Shown in pieces: positions 26,440 to 35,644 of a stretch of DNA of 64,000 nucleotides. The notes under the pieces were generated by a model that ran no database searches, was not told where the DNA came from, and saw nothing but the letters and a program-made list of their open reading frames with translations. The DNA comes from Baia soyae (GTDB lineage Bacteria > Bacillota > Bacilli > Thermoactinomycetales > Thermoactinomycetaceae): assembly GCF_004341445.1 (NCBI RefSeq), contig NZ_SLXV01000005.1:45328-109327 (forward strand), given 5' to 3'. Made by a program: the position numbers and the translations under genes. Every line of letters starts with the position of its first letter. The stretch's first letter is position 1.

Positions 26440-27607
26440 CCTGCCCCATCCTTCCACACATAAATGCCAATACTTCCTTCCAACTATTTAAGACACTTGG
26501 ATCTTGTGTGAACTTACTATAGAGGGGGACTGTTCCCACTAACTCTTGTCCAAAGTAGACTTTCCCTGTTCCAACTAATACTCCGTTCTTCTCCACTTTC
26601 TCTAAGGGGTAGCTTACCGTGGGCTCAATCTTTACTTGGCTTGTCTCTGTGTTTTGTAATGGATAGGATAAAGGTTTTCCAGACACGAGAATCAAACGCT
26701 TCTTCTCTTTATTTACAATCTCGGTAGAGGTTATTTTCTGATCTTTCGCCACTACGTCCTTAAGCTGAAAGTTTTGGAATCCATAATCAAACAAATTCAT
26801 ATGGTCTTTCCAGTCATCTCCGTCATTTAAGGTGACTGCAATCAGCTGTTGTCCATCTTTTGTCGCGGAGGTAACAAGGGTACGCTTAGCCTGTTTCGTA
26901 TACCCTGTCTTAACACCATCTGCAAATGGATACAATTTTAAAAGTTTATTTTTATTTAACAACGTACGTTTCCACTCTTCGCCTGGCCACTCCACAGTCT
27001 TTAGCTCGGTTTTAACAATTTGCTGAAAAGTGGGATTTCGAAGTGCATACTGGGTTAACAAAGCTAAGTCCTTAGCAGATGAATAATGTTTCTCTTCATC
27101 TAATCCATGTGGATTTGTAAAATGCGTATGTTCCAATCCCAATTCTTGTGCTTTCTCATTCATTAAAAAAACAAAGCCTTCCAGTGAACCTCCCACATGC
27201 TGTGCAATTGCAGTAGCAGCATCATTTCCTGAGCGTAACATCAGTCCATATACAAGCGCCTCTAGAGGTACTTTCTCGCCCGCTTTTAAATAAATGGATG
27301 ATCCTTCTACACCCACCGCACTGGGCTGAATCGTAACAAGATCTTGAAGGTCTCCTTTTTCAATCGCAAGAAGGGCTGTCATAATCTTCGTCAGACTGGC
27401 AATTTTCATCTCATCATTTTCTTTTTTTGCGTATAAGACTCGTCCCGAAGTTTGATCTAATAAAATCGATGCAGCAGCACTATCTCCAATTTTAGCGGAG
27501 ACTTGCTGTGCTTGATTTTGATTTTCTTGGCTATAAATTCGTGAGGGAAACAGGGTACAAACCAAACAAATGATGCAAATCCCGATGATAACCCGCCACT
27601 TTTTCAC
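26432..27607 (-). CDS. dacB: D-alanyl-D-alanine carboxypeptidase DacB
   Basis: The product is a 391-residue secreted penicillin-binding protein that trims cross-links in the spore cortex. A signal peptide with a hydrophobic core follows the lysines at the N-terminus. The active-site set is seen as SLTKIM, SGN and KTG (VKTGYTKQA). The GTG at 27607 is favoured by a GAGGTGG site 5 bases upstream and by the signal-peptide position over the earlier reading from 27643. It heads a dacB-spmA-spmB operon, which points to the sporulation enzyme and not a vegetative PBP5. Confidence 0.9.
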   Translation of the reverse strand: MKKWRVIIGICIICLVCTLFPSRIYSQENQNQAQQVSAKIGDSAAASILLDQTSGRVLYAKKENDEMKIASLTKIMTALLAIEKGDLQDLVTIQPSAVGVEGSSIYLKAGEKVPLEALVYGLMLRSGNDAATAIAQHVGGSLEGFVFLMNEKAQELGLEHTHFTNPHGLDEEKHYSSAKDLALLTQYALRNPTFQQIVKTELKTVEWPGEEWKRTLLNKNKLLKLYPFADGVKTGYTKQAKRTLVTSATKDGQQLIAVTLNDGDDWKDHMNLFDYGFQNFQLKDVVAKDQKITSTEIVNKEKKRLILVSGKPLSYPLQNTETSQVKIEPTVSYPLEKVEKNGVLVGTGKVYFGQELVGTVPLYSKFTQDPSVLNSWKEVLAFMCGRMGQGD

Positions 27608-27683
27608 TGCATCCACCTCGTCCACCATAGGGGTTTGTACCATTTATATGCGGACAGGTCCTTGTTATGATGGAACAAAAAAA

Positions 27684-27711
27684 AGAATATGGCCTTTATC
27701 TCCATATCCTT
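27684..27711 (-). terminator. Terminator after gerW
   Basis: On the minus strand GGATATGG / CCATATTC is followed by eight Ts, between gerW and dacB. Confidence 0.8.
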
Positions 27712-27723
27712 TCTTCTATCCTA

Positions 27724-28218
27724 TTAACATTCAGGCTGACATCCGCCATCATGAGGATGTTGATGTTTCTTCTTCGAGAACCGTTCAAACAATTGGGGTA
27801 CAGAGTCAATTAGACGATCATATAAATGGTTAGCGCCCTCTAAGTTAAGAAGACGAATTCCATGAGGACCTACTACAATAAACGCAACAGGAGTAATCGA
27901 TACTCCACCCCCACTACCCCCACCAAATGGATAGTGTTGTTTGTTCGATCCAGAGTTTGATTCATCCCGACGTTCACCTCGGCGGTCTGTAGAACTCTCC
28001 GAACGAGATGAGCGGGTTTCTTGGTTTTGTATCTTTCCAAGTCCTGCAAATTCGGAACCACCTGCAGCAAAACCAAATCCTACTTTTGACACAGGAATGA
28101 TGATTTGACCATCAACGGTTTCCACTGGCTCACCAATGATTGTATTTACATCAATCATTTCTTTTAAATTTTCCATTGCCGTCATCATTAAGCCTTGAAT
28201 TGGGTGCTCGCCTGCCAT
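27724..28218 (-). CDS. gerW: GerW-family sporulation protein (YtfJ)
   Basis: The product is a 164-residue soluble spore protein of the YtfJ/GerW family, needed in Bacillus for efficient germination. The conserved start MENLKEMIDVNTIIGEPVE and VPVSKVGFGFAAGGSEF are clear, followed by a polar, repeat-poor linker, a GGGSGGGVSI glycine stretch and the conserved TPVAFIVV core. The ATG at 28218 has a GGGAGGG site. It overlaps the upstream ytfI-like gene by 31 bases. Confidence 0.92.
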   Translation of the reverse strand: MAGEHPIQGLMMTAMENLKEMIDVNTIIGEPVETVDGQIIIPVSKVGFGFAAGGSEFAGLGKIQNQETRSSRSESSTDRRGERRDESNSGSNKQHYPFGGGSGGGVSITPVAFIVVGPHGIRLLNLEGANHLYDRLIDSVPQLFERFSKKKHQHPHDGGCQPEC

Positions 28219-28871
28219 GTCCGTTCCCTCCCTTTTCGCATTTGGATCCAGAGACGGGTCACTACAACGATAGCATGCCACACCCGAAAGCAAAGTATAC
28301 TATGGAAAACCATATTTAACGCAAACTGGTTGAAGTGAGGGATCACATCGATCTCAGGCGGTTTTTTCCACTTAATATAATTTCCCACTGCACTAATCAA
28401 AAATGATTTAATTCCCCAGACAAGTCCAGTTAGAACACCCGCTTCAGCCGCATCTCCTGTACCTACTTGGGTCTTCCATTCTAATTTTTTACAACAGACC
28501 TTCGAGCAAAAATAACGGATTAATGGAAAGAAATCCTGCACTCTTTCCAGTGTATCTGCAAATCTCTCTCTTGCATGCTTAAATCCAGACCAATCCATAC
28601 TTTCTTTACTTGTTCCAGATTGTACAGTGGAGTCACCTGCATCCGCACTCCAGTCAGATTGAACCGAAATCCCCTTTTTTGGATCTCCATCCATATCTAT
28701 ATCTGAGATTCGCATCTTATAGCGGATAAGCCCGTAAAGTGCCTTTATACGAACGTATCCATCATCCATCTTGCCTTCACGTTGATATTCTAATTCAATT
28801 TGAATGTGTGAACAGACGATTAAGATCAATACAACAAGCAAAATAAGAAGGATCCACAAAAAAATCTGCAC
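28188..28871 (-). CDS. DUF2953-family membrane-anchored protein (YtfI-like)
   Basis: The product is about 227 residues with an N-terminal hydrophobic helix and a conserved YGLIRYKMRI motif near residue 50, then WKTQVGTGDAAEAGVLTGL further on. This is the DUF2953 family (YtfI in Bacillus), always found next to gerW. The function is unknown; a role in sporulation is likely from context. The start is uncertain: GTG at 28871 is chosen, with an in-frame GTG at 28880 also possible. Confidence 0.82.
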   Translation of the reverse strand: MQIFLWILLILLVVLILIVCSHIQIELEYQREGKMDDGYVRIKALYGLIRYKMRISDIDMDGDPKKGISVQSDWSADAGDSTVQSGTSKESMDWSGFKHARERFADTLERVQDFFPLIRYFCSKVCCKKLEWKTQVGTGDAAEAGVLTGLVWGIKSFLISAVGNYIKWKKPPEIDVIPHFNQFALNMVFHSILCFRVWHAIVVVTRLWIQMRKGRERTWQASTQFKA

Positions 28872-28917
28872 GCACCTCACCTACCATAGTAGGTAGTATG
28901 AGCCTGAATAATGGGGT

Positions 28918-29502
28918 TTAAACCTTCTCTACTCCTAAGCGTTCGAATAATTCATGACGTTCCTGCTCCATCTCTTGCCAGTTAAAAAGGCTATCAGGTG
29001 CAGGCAAGTCTTCCAACCGATTTAAACCGAAGTACTCAAGAAATTCCTTGGTTGTACCTAATAAAATCGGGCGACCAGGCCCTTCTCCACGTCCTGTTTC
29101 TCTGACTAACCCTTTTCGTTGCAACAATTGGACCGTTCTATCCGTCTTCACTCCACGGATCTCTTCAATTTCCAAACGCGTAATCGGTTGACGGTACGCT
29201 ATGATCGCTAATGTTTCTAAAGCCGCACGAGATAATTGCGAACGCGTTGGTGCGCTTGCCAGCTTTTCAAAGTACTGATTATGCTCCGCGAGAGTGGTAA
29301 TCTGGTACACCTTTGCCACTTGAACAATCTGAATCCCTCGCTGGTCTAGCTTCCACTCCATCACCATCTCATTCACAAACATTTGTACCTCTTGCTTAGA
29401 CAGTTCTGTGATCTCTGATAGCTCTTTTACACTTAGTCCCTCATCCCCAGCTGCAAATAGTAAGCCCTCGATAATGGCTTTATATTCTCTGTTTTCTGTC
29501 AT
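28918..29502 (-). CDS. scpB: Segregation and condensation protein ScpB
   Basis: The product is a 194-residue winged-helix protein, a subunit of the SMC-ScpA-ScpB condensin. The motifs ALETLAIIAYRQPITRLEIEEIRG (split here as family core) and LLGTTKEFLEYFGL are diagnostic. It overlaps scpA by 4 bases (ATGA), so the two subunits are co-translated. Confidence 0.95.
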   Translation of the reverse strand: MTENREYKAIIEGLLFAAGDEGLSVKELSEITELSKQEVQMFVNEMVMEWKLDQRGIQIVQVAKVYQITTLAEHNQYFEKLASAPTRSQLSRAALETLAIIAYRQPITRLEIEEIRGVKTDRTVQLLQRKGLVRETGRGEGPGRPILLGTTKEFLEYFGLNRLEDLPAPDSLFNWQEMEQERHELFERLGVEKV

Positions 29503-30257
29503 GGGGCCACCTCCTGCACGAATGGTTCAATCAAGATATCAGTAAAGAGATCGTACTGGCTACATTTGATCCGTTTCGTTTTCATTAGTTCAAGTAGAGC
29601 TAAAAAAGTCGTAATGACTCGTTCCTTACTCATCTTCGTCCAATCTAACAAAGACGTAAATAAAATCCGTCCCTGGATCGCCAATTCTTGAACAATCTCT
29701 TCCATACGATCACTTACTGAGATTTCCTCTCGTGCAAGCCTGGTCATCGGTTCGTTTTTAGGTGGATGGGTCTGAAGAGCAAGCACAAATGCTTGTAAGA
29801 GATCATCCGTTGTCAAACCTGCTACTGGATTTTCAACAGGAGCAAACGGGCTTAGATCGGCAGGGACTCGTGTATAAACCTGACTCCGCTCTTCTTCCTG
29901 CTCTCGGAGCATTTCTCCCAATCGTTTGTACCGTTTATATTCCAATAACTTCTCAACCAACTCTTCCCTAGGGTCCATCCATTCATCGTCCATAAAGCTG
30001 TGTGCTTCTTCAAAAATCTCTTGTTTCGGAAGTAACATCCGGCTTTTAATCGCTAATAGAGTAGCGGCCATCACGATAAATTCACTTGCTACCTCTATCT
30101 CATAATGGTTTGCCTCTTGAATCATGTTCATATATTGATCCGTAATCTGGGAAATGGGCACTTCATAAATATCCACCTCAGATTGATCAATTAGATGAAG
30201 TAAGAGATCAAGAGGGCCTTCAAACGAATTTAGTTTAAATTTTACTTCCACCGTCAT
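29499..30257 (-). CDS. scpA: Segregation and condensation protein ScpA
   Basis: The product is a 252-residue kleisin that bridges the SMC heads. The N-terminal FEGPLDLLLHLI and IYEVPISQITDQY segments and the C-terminal winged-helix region (TFLALLELMKTKRI) are typical. It follows ribH by 15 bases, so it may share riboflavin-operon transcription as well as its own; the ribosome site is weak. Confidence 0.95.
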   Translation of the reverse strand: MTVEVKFKLNSFEGPLDLLLHLIDQSEVDIYEVPISQITDQYMNMIQEANHYEIEVASEFIVMAATLLAIKSRMLLPKQEIFEEAHSFMDDEWMDPREELVEKLLEYKRYKRLGEMLREQEEERSQVYTRVPADLSPFAPVENPVAGLTTDDLLQAFVLALQTHPPKNEPMTRLAREEISVSDRMEEIVQELAIQGRILFTSLLDWTKMSKERVITTFLALLELMKTKRIKCSQYDLFTDILIEPFVQEVAP

Positions 30258-30272
30258 TCATCACGACTTTCT

Positions 30273-30746
30273 TTATCCAAGTAATTCGCGTTGTAAGCTT
30301 GCCATCTCAATGGCTCCTACAGCCACTTCATATCCTTTATTTCCTGCTTTCGTTCCCGCTCGCTCAATGGCTTGCTCAATATTCTCAGTCGTAATCACGC
30401 CAAACATCACCGGCAAACGATGGCGAACACTTGCACTCGCCACTCCCTTGGCTACCTCATTACACACATAATCATAATGAGTAGTTGCACCGCGGATTAC
30501 ACATCCTAACGTAATAATCGCATCGTATTTCTTAGAAGCTGCCATCTCTTCTACAATCAGCGGAATCTCAAACGCGCCTGGTACCCAAGCTATCTCTATA
30601 TTCTCTTGTTCTGCGCCATGACGCAAGAGGGCATCTTTTGCTCCACCCAATAATTTGCTCGTAATAAACTCATTAAATCGAGCTACCACAATCCCAAAAC
30701 GATATCCTTGTGCAGTTAATTTGCCTTCATATACTTTTTCTACCAT
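30273..30746 (-). CDS. ribH: 6,7-dimethyl-8-ribityllumazine synthase
   Basis: The product is a 157-residue lumazine synthase, which condenses the pyrimidine and the four-carbon unit in riboflavin synthesis and forms icosahedral shells. Signatures are [19 protein letters not shown] and [17 protein letters not shown], the latter with the catalytic His. Last gene of the rib operon. Confidence 0.96.
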   Translation of the reverse strand: MVEKVYEGKLTAQGYRFGIVVARFNEFITSKLLGGAKDALLRHGAEQENIEIAWVPGAFEIPLIVEEMAASKKYDAIITLGCVIRGATTHYDYVCNEVAKGVASASVRHRLPVMFGVITTENIEQAIERAGTKAGNKGYEVAVGAIEMASLQRELLG

Positions 30747-30761
30747 AAGAAGCCCTCTCCT

Positions 30762-31961
30762 CTATACCCACTGTAATCGGTGTCCTAATTTTTCTTTCTT
30801 GGTCACTAAATAACGTTTATTTTCTGTATATGGCTGAATTTCAATCGGTACTCGCTCTAGGACTTCAATCCCTGACTGCTGTAATCCTGATACCTTTCGT
30901 GGATTATTGGTAATCAAATGAACCTGCTGAACCCCTAGATCACGTAAAATTTGCGCTGCACTATTATAGTCACGCCCATCATCAGGAAAACCCAGATGCA
31001 GATTTGCTTCCACCGTATCGAGCCCTTGGTCTTGTAATTGGTAAGCGCGCATCTTATTTAACAGACCAATCCCACGACCCTCTTGAGGAAGATAGATGAA
31101 GACACCACTTCCGTTTTCTTCGATCATCAATAGCGATTCATGTAGTTGCAAACCACAATCACAACGTCTGGAGGTAAACAGATCACCAGTCATACATTCT
31201 GAATGAACTCGAACTAAGACCGGCTTTTCTAGATGTAAACCCCCCTTTACCAAGGCGATTTGCTCTTTTCCATCCGGAGCCGTATAAGCAATCATCCGAA
31301 AATCTCCATATTCCGTTGGAAGGTGAATTTCTTCACGACGCTGAACAGTTGGTTCTTGTGCTAAACGATATTGGATTAAATCTTGAATGGTAATCATTTT
31401 GAGATCCCATTTTTCGGCAAAGGGGATAAGATCCGGAACACGAGCCATCGTTCCATCTTCATTTAAAATTTCACAGAGTACACCAGCGGGGGCTGATCCA
31501 CAAAGTTTCGCTAGATCGACTGCTGCTTCTGTATGGCCCGATCTCTCGATTACACCGCCTTCTTTCGCAATGAGAGGGAAAATGTGACCCGGGCGCCGAA
31601 AATCATGTGCTCGTTTGGTCCCATCAATTAAATCGATCACCGTTTGAGAACGTTCAAAGGCAGAAATCCCGGTATGTGAAGTTTGAGAGTCAACTGAAAC
31701 AGTAAAAGCGGTTCCGTGTCTGTCCGTATTATCATTTGCCTCGATCATGTAAGGGATCTTCAATTGCTGAGCTCGTTGCTCTGTAATCGGCACACATACA
31801 AGACCACGGCCATGGGTAACCATAAAATTGATTAACTCTGGTGTTGCATACTCAGCAAGCGCCACGAGGTCCCCTTCATTTTCTCGATCTTCATCATCCA
31901 CCACGATAATCAATTTCCCTTGTTTTAGATCAGCTAATGCTTCCTCAATCGCATGAAACAT
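30762..31961 (-). CDS. ribBA: Bifunctional DHBP synthase / GTP cyclohydrolase II
   Basis: The product is a 399-residue fusion. The N-terminal RibB half ([32 protein letters not shown]) makes the four-carbon unit from ribulose 5-phosphate. The C-terminal RibA half opens GTP; its zinc site [14 protein letters not shown] and GRGIGL motif are seen near residues 255-305. An AAGGAGGAA site precedes the ATG, which lies 17 bases inside ribE. Confidence 0.96.
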   Translation of the reverse strand: MFHAIEEALADLKQGKLIIVVDDEDRENEGDLVALAEYATPELINFMVTHGRGLVCVPITEQRAQQLKIPYMIEANDNTDRHGTAFTVSVDSQTSHTGISAFERSQTVIDLIDGTKRAHDFRRPGHIFPLIAKEGGVIERSGHTEAAVDLAKLCGSAPAGVLCEILNEDGTMARVPDLIPFAEKWDLKMITIQDLIQYRLAQEPTVQRREEIHLPTEYGDFRMIAYTAPDGKEQIALVKGGLHLEKPVLVRVHSECMTGDLFTSRRCDCGLQLHESLLMIEENGSGVFIYLPQEGRGIGLLNKMRAYQLQDQGLDTVEANLHLGFPDDGRDYNSAAQILRDLGVQQVHLITNNPRKVSGLQQSGIEVLERVPIEIQPYTENKRYLVTKKEKLGHRLQWV

Positions 31962-32631
31962 GTATCGTTTCCTCCTTATCTAGAAAACCAGCTTTTTGTA
32001 GAGTCGTAAGTTGGACTCCGTTTGAAGTCATCGCAATACCTGAATGATCCCCGGTCCATTTTGCTATATATTTGGCCATCATATCGCACTCGATATTAAC
32101 CCGATCACCCACTGCTAGGGAGCCAAACTGCGTTTCTCGCATGGTATGTGGAATCAAGGAGACACAAAAGGTTGTATTTGTCACCGCAACTAAGGTTAGG
32201 CTTGTGCCGTTGATTGCAATAGATCCTTTGGGAATCATAAAATGGGTCCAACTTGGCTCGGTTTCAAAATGAAATATGACTGCATTCTCAGCAGGTTCTT
32301 GCCGGATGAATGTGGCCATTCCATCAACATGCCCCTGAACAAAATGCCCTCCCATCCGATCCGCTAGAGCCATAGCACGTTCTAGATTGACGGGATCTCC
32401 TGAACGAAGAAACCGGAAGCAAGTCCGTTGGTATGTTTCTGGCATCACATCGGCGTAGAAAAAGCCATGATCCATCTGGGTAACCGTAAGGCAAACACCG
32501 TTTACGGCAATGCTGTCGCCCAATTTCGTTCCTTCCAATACTTTGCGGCAACCAATGGTTAGTACTTGTGTCTGACCAACCGTACGTACCCGACCTACGT
32601 ACCCCACTTCTTCGATAATTCCTGTAAACAT
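31945..32631 (-). CDS. ribE: Riboflavin synthase alpha subunit
   Basis: The product is a 228-residue riboflavin synthase with two lumazine-binding repeats. The [10 protein letters not shown] start, AVNGVCLTV in the first repeat and [10 protein letters not shown] in the second are diagnostic. It is the first gene behind the FMN riboswitch. In Bacillus ribD stands here first; it is absent. Confidence 0.95.
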   Translation of the reverse strand: MFTGIIEEVGYVGRVRTVGQTQVLTIGCRKVLEGTKLGDSIAVNGVCLTVTQMDHGFFYADVMPETYQRTCFRFLRSGDPVNLERAMALADRMGGHFVQGHVDGMATFIRQEPAENAVIFHFETEPSWTHFMIPKGSIAINGTSLTLVAVTNTTFCVSLIPHTMRETQFGSLAVGDRVNIECDMMAKYIAKWTGDHSGIAMTSNGVQLTTLQKAGFLDKEETIHVSCD

Positions 32632-32670
32632 GGGATTTGTTCACCTCTTTCTATACATGGATACATAAAA

Positions 32671-32703
32671 GCCCCAACGATTTTTTCGTTGGGGCTTGTT
32701 TTT
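32671..32703 (-). terminator. Riboswitch-controlled terminator
   Basis: Stem AAGCCCCAACG / CGTTGGGGCTT with an A/T loop and a following T-run lies between the FMN aptamer and ribE. It is the expected off-state terminator. Confidence 0.85.
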
Positions 32704-32820
32704 AGGCATGGGAAAGAAACGTACGACTATCTGTTATTTCGCTATTTTATGTACAGAAAAATAACCCTTGAAAGGTTGAGTTTTTGAAAAAAATCAACGA
32801 TCAAGGAGTCGTTCCATATC

Positions 32821-32957
32821 ATCCTTCTCCCATCCAGACTATACTGTCGGCTCCGGAGTTTCACCGAATCCACCGCTAAAAGCGGGTCACGGGCTAAGGC
32901 GCCATCTATTCACACGCCATCACCGCCGGTAGGGAATTTCACCCTGCCCCGAAGGAT
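32821..32957 (-). ncRNA. FMN riboswitch (RFN element)
   Basis: On the minus strand the aptamer runs from ATCCTTCGGGGCAGGGTG to GGGAGAAGGAT, with the conserved pieces CCCTACCGGCGGTGAT, AGCCCGTGACCC and GATTCGGTGAAACTCCGGAGCCGACAG in order (given here in parts of the RFN consensus). FMN binding would favour the downstream terminator at 32671-32703 and lower riboflavin synthesis. Confidence 0.96.
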
Positions 32958-33179
32958 GTAACCTTGTATTAAATTGTGATTTGTGTAACAAGTCAAGTAT
33001 ATCCTGTTAGTAAAAAATTGTCTAGGATGAGTTGCTTTGGGTAATAGATTGCTTCAGGGAATGTATCTGACCAACTTTTATTTACTGGTGGAGTGGCCAA
33101 AGAAAAAAGACCTGGTTACGTAATTCTACCGTTTATCCGTAGAGTTATTTAATCAAGTCTTTGTTTGTTGTTCCCGAAG
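32958..33179. other. Intergenic stretch, nothing recognised
   Basis: Between the FMN aptamer and the ctaA stop there is AT-rich DNA. It should hold the rib promoter near the aptamer, but no convincing -35/-10 pair or gene was found. Confidence 0.4.
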
Positions 33180-34109
33180 CTAACTTCTCTTCTTCCACGG
33201 TGCACCAGCTAACATACACAAATAAGAAATTGCAGTAAAGTAAATCGTAATAATCGTAGTGTGAAGCAATGCTGCCATCAGCACTCCGCCCGTTTTCACT
33301 GTGATAATTCCAGCAATAGCTTGCAAGGTAATCAGGATCATCGCAATCCAACTACCTTGAACAAAATCTCGATTATCACGATATTTCCGAAGAACAACGA
33401 TTAATAGACACAACGTTAGCACGAATAGCAAGATCCCCGCATAGCGGTGGAGCATATGAATCTCCGCAGCGGAACCGAATCCCGGAAATTTCGTTATCCC
33501 ACAACTAGGGAATTCATAACCACAACCCATTGTCGCTTCCATATGACGAACGAGCGCACCACTATAGACAGCTATGTACGTGTACGTAGCCAAACCCCAT
33601 ACACTCCAACCAAATCCACGACTTAACGGGGTACCTGAGCTTTTATCTGGCTTTCCATCGCGAAGGCGATAAAGTTGAATAACCAGTAGCATCACACTTG
33701 CAAACGAAATAAGCGAAAAACCGAAATGAAGTGCCAACATAAATTTTTTAATAAACGGACCTTCAAACATAACTGTTAAAGCGCCTAAAGCTCCTTGTAA
33801 CAAAACAAAAAATACACTCATAATCCCAAATAGCTTCACGCGAAAGTTATCACGATAAACAATCCAGGACCAGATCGTAAGTGCAAGAATTAACATTCCA
33901 GCTCCTGACGAGATAATCCGATGACTATACTCGATAATCGACTCAAGTGGCATCGATTCCGGGATCAACTCTCCCTTACAAATCGGCCATGAGTTACCGC
34001 ACCCTTTGCCTGAACCCGTCTTAGTTACAATGGCACCCATTAGTAACATGAAATATGAAACGAGTGCTGTGACGATAGATAAAAAGCGCAATGTAGCATG
34101 CTTTTTCAT
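33180..34109 (-). CDS. ctaA: Heme A synthase
   Basis: The product is a 309-residue membrane protein with eight helices that oxidises heme O to heme A for cytochrome aa3/caa3 oxidases. Two extracytoplasmic cysteine pairs (GKGCGNSWPIC and MGCGYEFPSC) and the heme-ligand histidines in EYSHR and LHRYAG fit the Bacillus type. The ATG at 34109 has a GAAGAGGGG site; the longer reading to 34190 is rejected. ctaB is not beside it. Confidence 0.93.
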   Translation of the reverse strand: MKKHATLRFLSIVTALVSYFMLLMGAIVTKTGSGKGCGNSWPICKGELIPESMPLESIIEYSHRIISSGAGMLILALTIWSWIVYRDNFRVKLFGIMSVFFVLLQGALGALTVMFEGPFIKKFMLALHFGFSLISFASVMLLVIQLYRLRDGKPDKSSGTPLSRGFGWSVWGLATYTYIAVYSGALVRHMEATMGCGYEFPSCGITKFPGFGSAAEIHMLHRYAGILLFVLTLCLLIVVLRKYRDNRDFVQGSWIAMILITLQAIAGIITVKTGGVLMAALLHTTIITIYFTAISYLCMLAGAPWKKRS

Positions 34110-34300
34110 GTGAATCCCCTCTTCAAAGGCATATATGTGAAATTCATCACTAATTGTAACACAAGGGTCAGGATTAGGCTTTACCGACACAAAGTAGACA
34201 CAAAATCAATCCGATTCATTGATGATTGAATCCGCCTTATACCTTTTTCTTAAGCTTCCACACTTCTTTCTCCATCGCATACTGACGATCGATTAGAAAT

Positions 34301-34555
34301 TCAAATGTTGTCTTTCGTAGCTGACAAATCATTTGTCATAATCGACATATCCTCTTCTATCGTAGACAGTCTGTCGTCCATCTTAGACAATCTCTCGTCC
34401 ATCTTAGATTGCCTCTCACCCATCTCAGACAGTCTGTCGTCCATCCTAGATTGCCTCTCATCCATTTGGTCGAGCTTATTATGGTTCTTCCCTGCCATTT
34501 CAACTAACTGAGTCATCATATCCCCGATTTGGTCGAGATCATACTTTGACATCAT
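34301..34555 (-). CDS. Heptad-repeat coiled-coil protein, probably frameshifted
   Basis: I cannot name this 84-residue polar protein. Residues about 30-70 are seven-residue repeats of the form (E/D)RQSxMD / DRLSxM, a predicted coiled coil, encoded by the 21-bp DNA repeats at 34365-34469. A GGAGAGG ribosome site precedes two ATGs. The frame stops at 34301, but the next frame continues for about 24 codons (34237-34310) and ends EKEVWKLKKKV, which reads like the natural charged end of such a coiled-coil protein. A one-base loss near 34305-34312 would explain this. Confidence 0.6.
   Translation of the reverse strand: MMSKYDLDQIGDMMTQLVEMAGKNHNKLDQMDERQSRMDDRLSEMGERQSKMDERLSKMDDRLSTIEEDMSIMTNDLSATKDNI
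34365..34469. repeat. Five tandem 21-bp repeats
   Basis: Units begin at 34365, 34386, 34407, 34428 and 34449 (forms GACAGTCTGTCGTCCATCTTA and GATTGCCTCTC-CCATC on the plus strand). Each unit is seven codons on the minus strand and gives one coiled-coil heptad. Units 1 and 4 are nearly identical, as are 3 and 5, suggesting stepwise duplication. Confidence 0.85.
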
Positions 34556-34674
34556 GAATCCTCTCCCCTAAACGATCAAACTGTGAATTTTTGTAATTGT
34601 ATCATAGGAACTATCCCTTTACAACGAAATAGATCCAACCATTTTCAAATAAACCATTATCTGTTGGGTTCTCT

Positions 34675-35265
34675 TTAAATGGAATCGGTCCCTGTATTGT
34701 TGTTATAAATATCTAATAATAGTTTAATTGCCTTCGTGGTAACAGGAGCACCTATTTTATAGTAATCATACCTGCGCATCTTCCCAACATCGCCAATCCC
34801 GATGATGATCGGAATCTGAATAGCATTTAAAATTTCTACCGTATCTCCATAGATTCGTAGTTCTTCGTTATATTGAGGCTTCCCATATTTATCGACTGGA
34901 TGGCTAATGATATTACCGTGACAATCTAGAGCCATGTGGACTGGGGTTCCTCTGCTCTTTATACAATTTGAAGCAACGGCGAGCGCGCCGATTACCTCGA
35001 TGCTTTCATGATTCGCTACATAGCGTAATGCCCGTTCTCCAAATCCTTCCTTTGCATTTCCACAGTCATCAAACATGACAATGACAGGATCGTATTTGGC
35101 ACGATGGATCAGTCTCACAAGCTCAGGGCCTGAGAGATGGGTAGGGTTACCCGCAGAAAGGGAGATTACACGGCCATGAATTCGTTTGGCTACTTGTTCC
35201 AATGCTTCTTGAGCAACCTGATCTCCATCTGTCACGACAATCACTTTTCTTCTTTGACGATCCAT
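34675..35265 (-). CDS. spoVAEA: Stage V sporulation protein AEA
   Basis: The product is a 196-residue soluble protein of the SpoVAEA family, encoded in spoVA operons of spore formers. The opening RKVIVVTDGDQVAQEALEQ, then VMFDDCGNAKEGFGERAL and the closing IIGIGDVGKMRRYD are family segments. SpoVA proteins form the channel for dipicolinic acid in the inner spore membrane; the AEA part is cytosolic or peripheral and its exact role is not known. It follows spoVAEB by 7 bases. Confidence 0.92.
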   Translation of the reverse strand: MDRQRRKVIVVTDGDQVAQEALEQVAKRIHGRVISLSAGNPTHLSGPELVRLIHRAKYDPVIVMFDDCGNAKEGFGERALRYVANHESIEVIGALAVASNCIKSRGTPVHMALDCHGNIISHPVDKYGKPQYNEELRIYGDTVEILNAIQIPIIIGIGDVGKMRRYDYYKIGAPVTTKAIKLLLDIYNNNTGTDSI

Positions 35266-35272
35266 CTTTTTC

Positions 35273-35626
35273 TTACCCTTTCGGTTTAAAAATAAGGGCA
35301 GTTAAACAAGCAAATACGATGGCCGCCGTAATACCTGCACTTGTGATGGAAAACATGCCTGATAATAAACCTGCAATTCCATTTTCTTGCGTATGTTTTA
35401 CCGTACCATGAACGAGTGCATTTCCAAAGCTGGTAATGGGTACCGTTGCACCTGCTCCGGCAAATTTGATAAGCGGTTCGTACAAACCTACACCGTCTAA
35501 TACAGCTCCCGTAACTACCAATAATGTCATCACATGCGCTTGAGTAAGTGGCGTTAAATCAATTAATAATTGCCCAATTACACAAATTAAGCCTCCCACT
35601 ACAAAAGCTGTCAAAAACGTCCCCAT
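35273..35626 (-). CDS. spoVAEB: Stage V sporulation protein AEB
   Basis: The product is a 117-residue membrane protein with about three helices. LIDLTPLTQAHVMTLLVVTGAVLDG and FAGAGATVPITSFGN-LVHG are hallmarks of SpoVAEB (SpoVAE in older naming). It lies between spoVAB and spoVAEA; the usual upstream partners spoVAC and spoVAD are missing. Confidence 0.93.
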   Translation of the reverse strand: MGTFLTAFVVGGLICVIGQLLIDLTPLTQAHVMTLLVVTGAVLDGVGLYEPLIKFAGAGATVPITSFGNALVHGTVKHTQENGIAGLLSGMFSITSAGITAAIVFACLTALIFKPKG

Positions 35627-35644
35627 TCGATTTCATCCTTTCTG

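Noticed and set aside
32324..32787. Short frames over ribE and the riboswitch
   Set aside because: They are shadows of ribE and of the structured leader.
34365..34469. CRISPR-like repeat array
   Set aside because: The 21-bp units are directly adjacent with no spacers and encode coiled-coil heptads.
34305..34511. Plus-strand open frame opposite the coiled-coil gene
   Set aside because: It is the mirror of the 21-bp repeats, lacks a ribosome site and has no protein family features.
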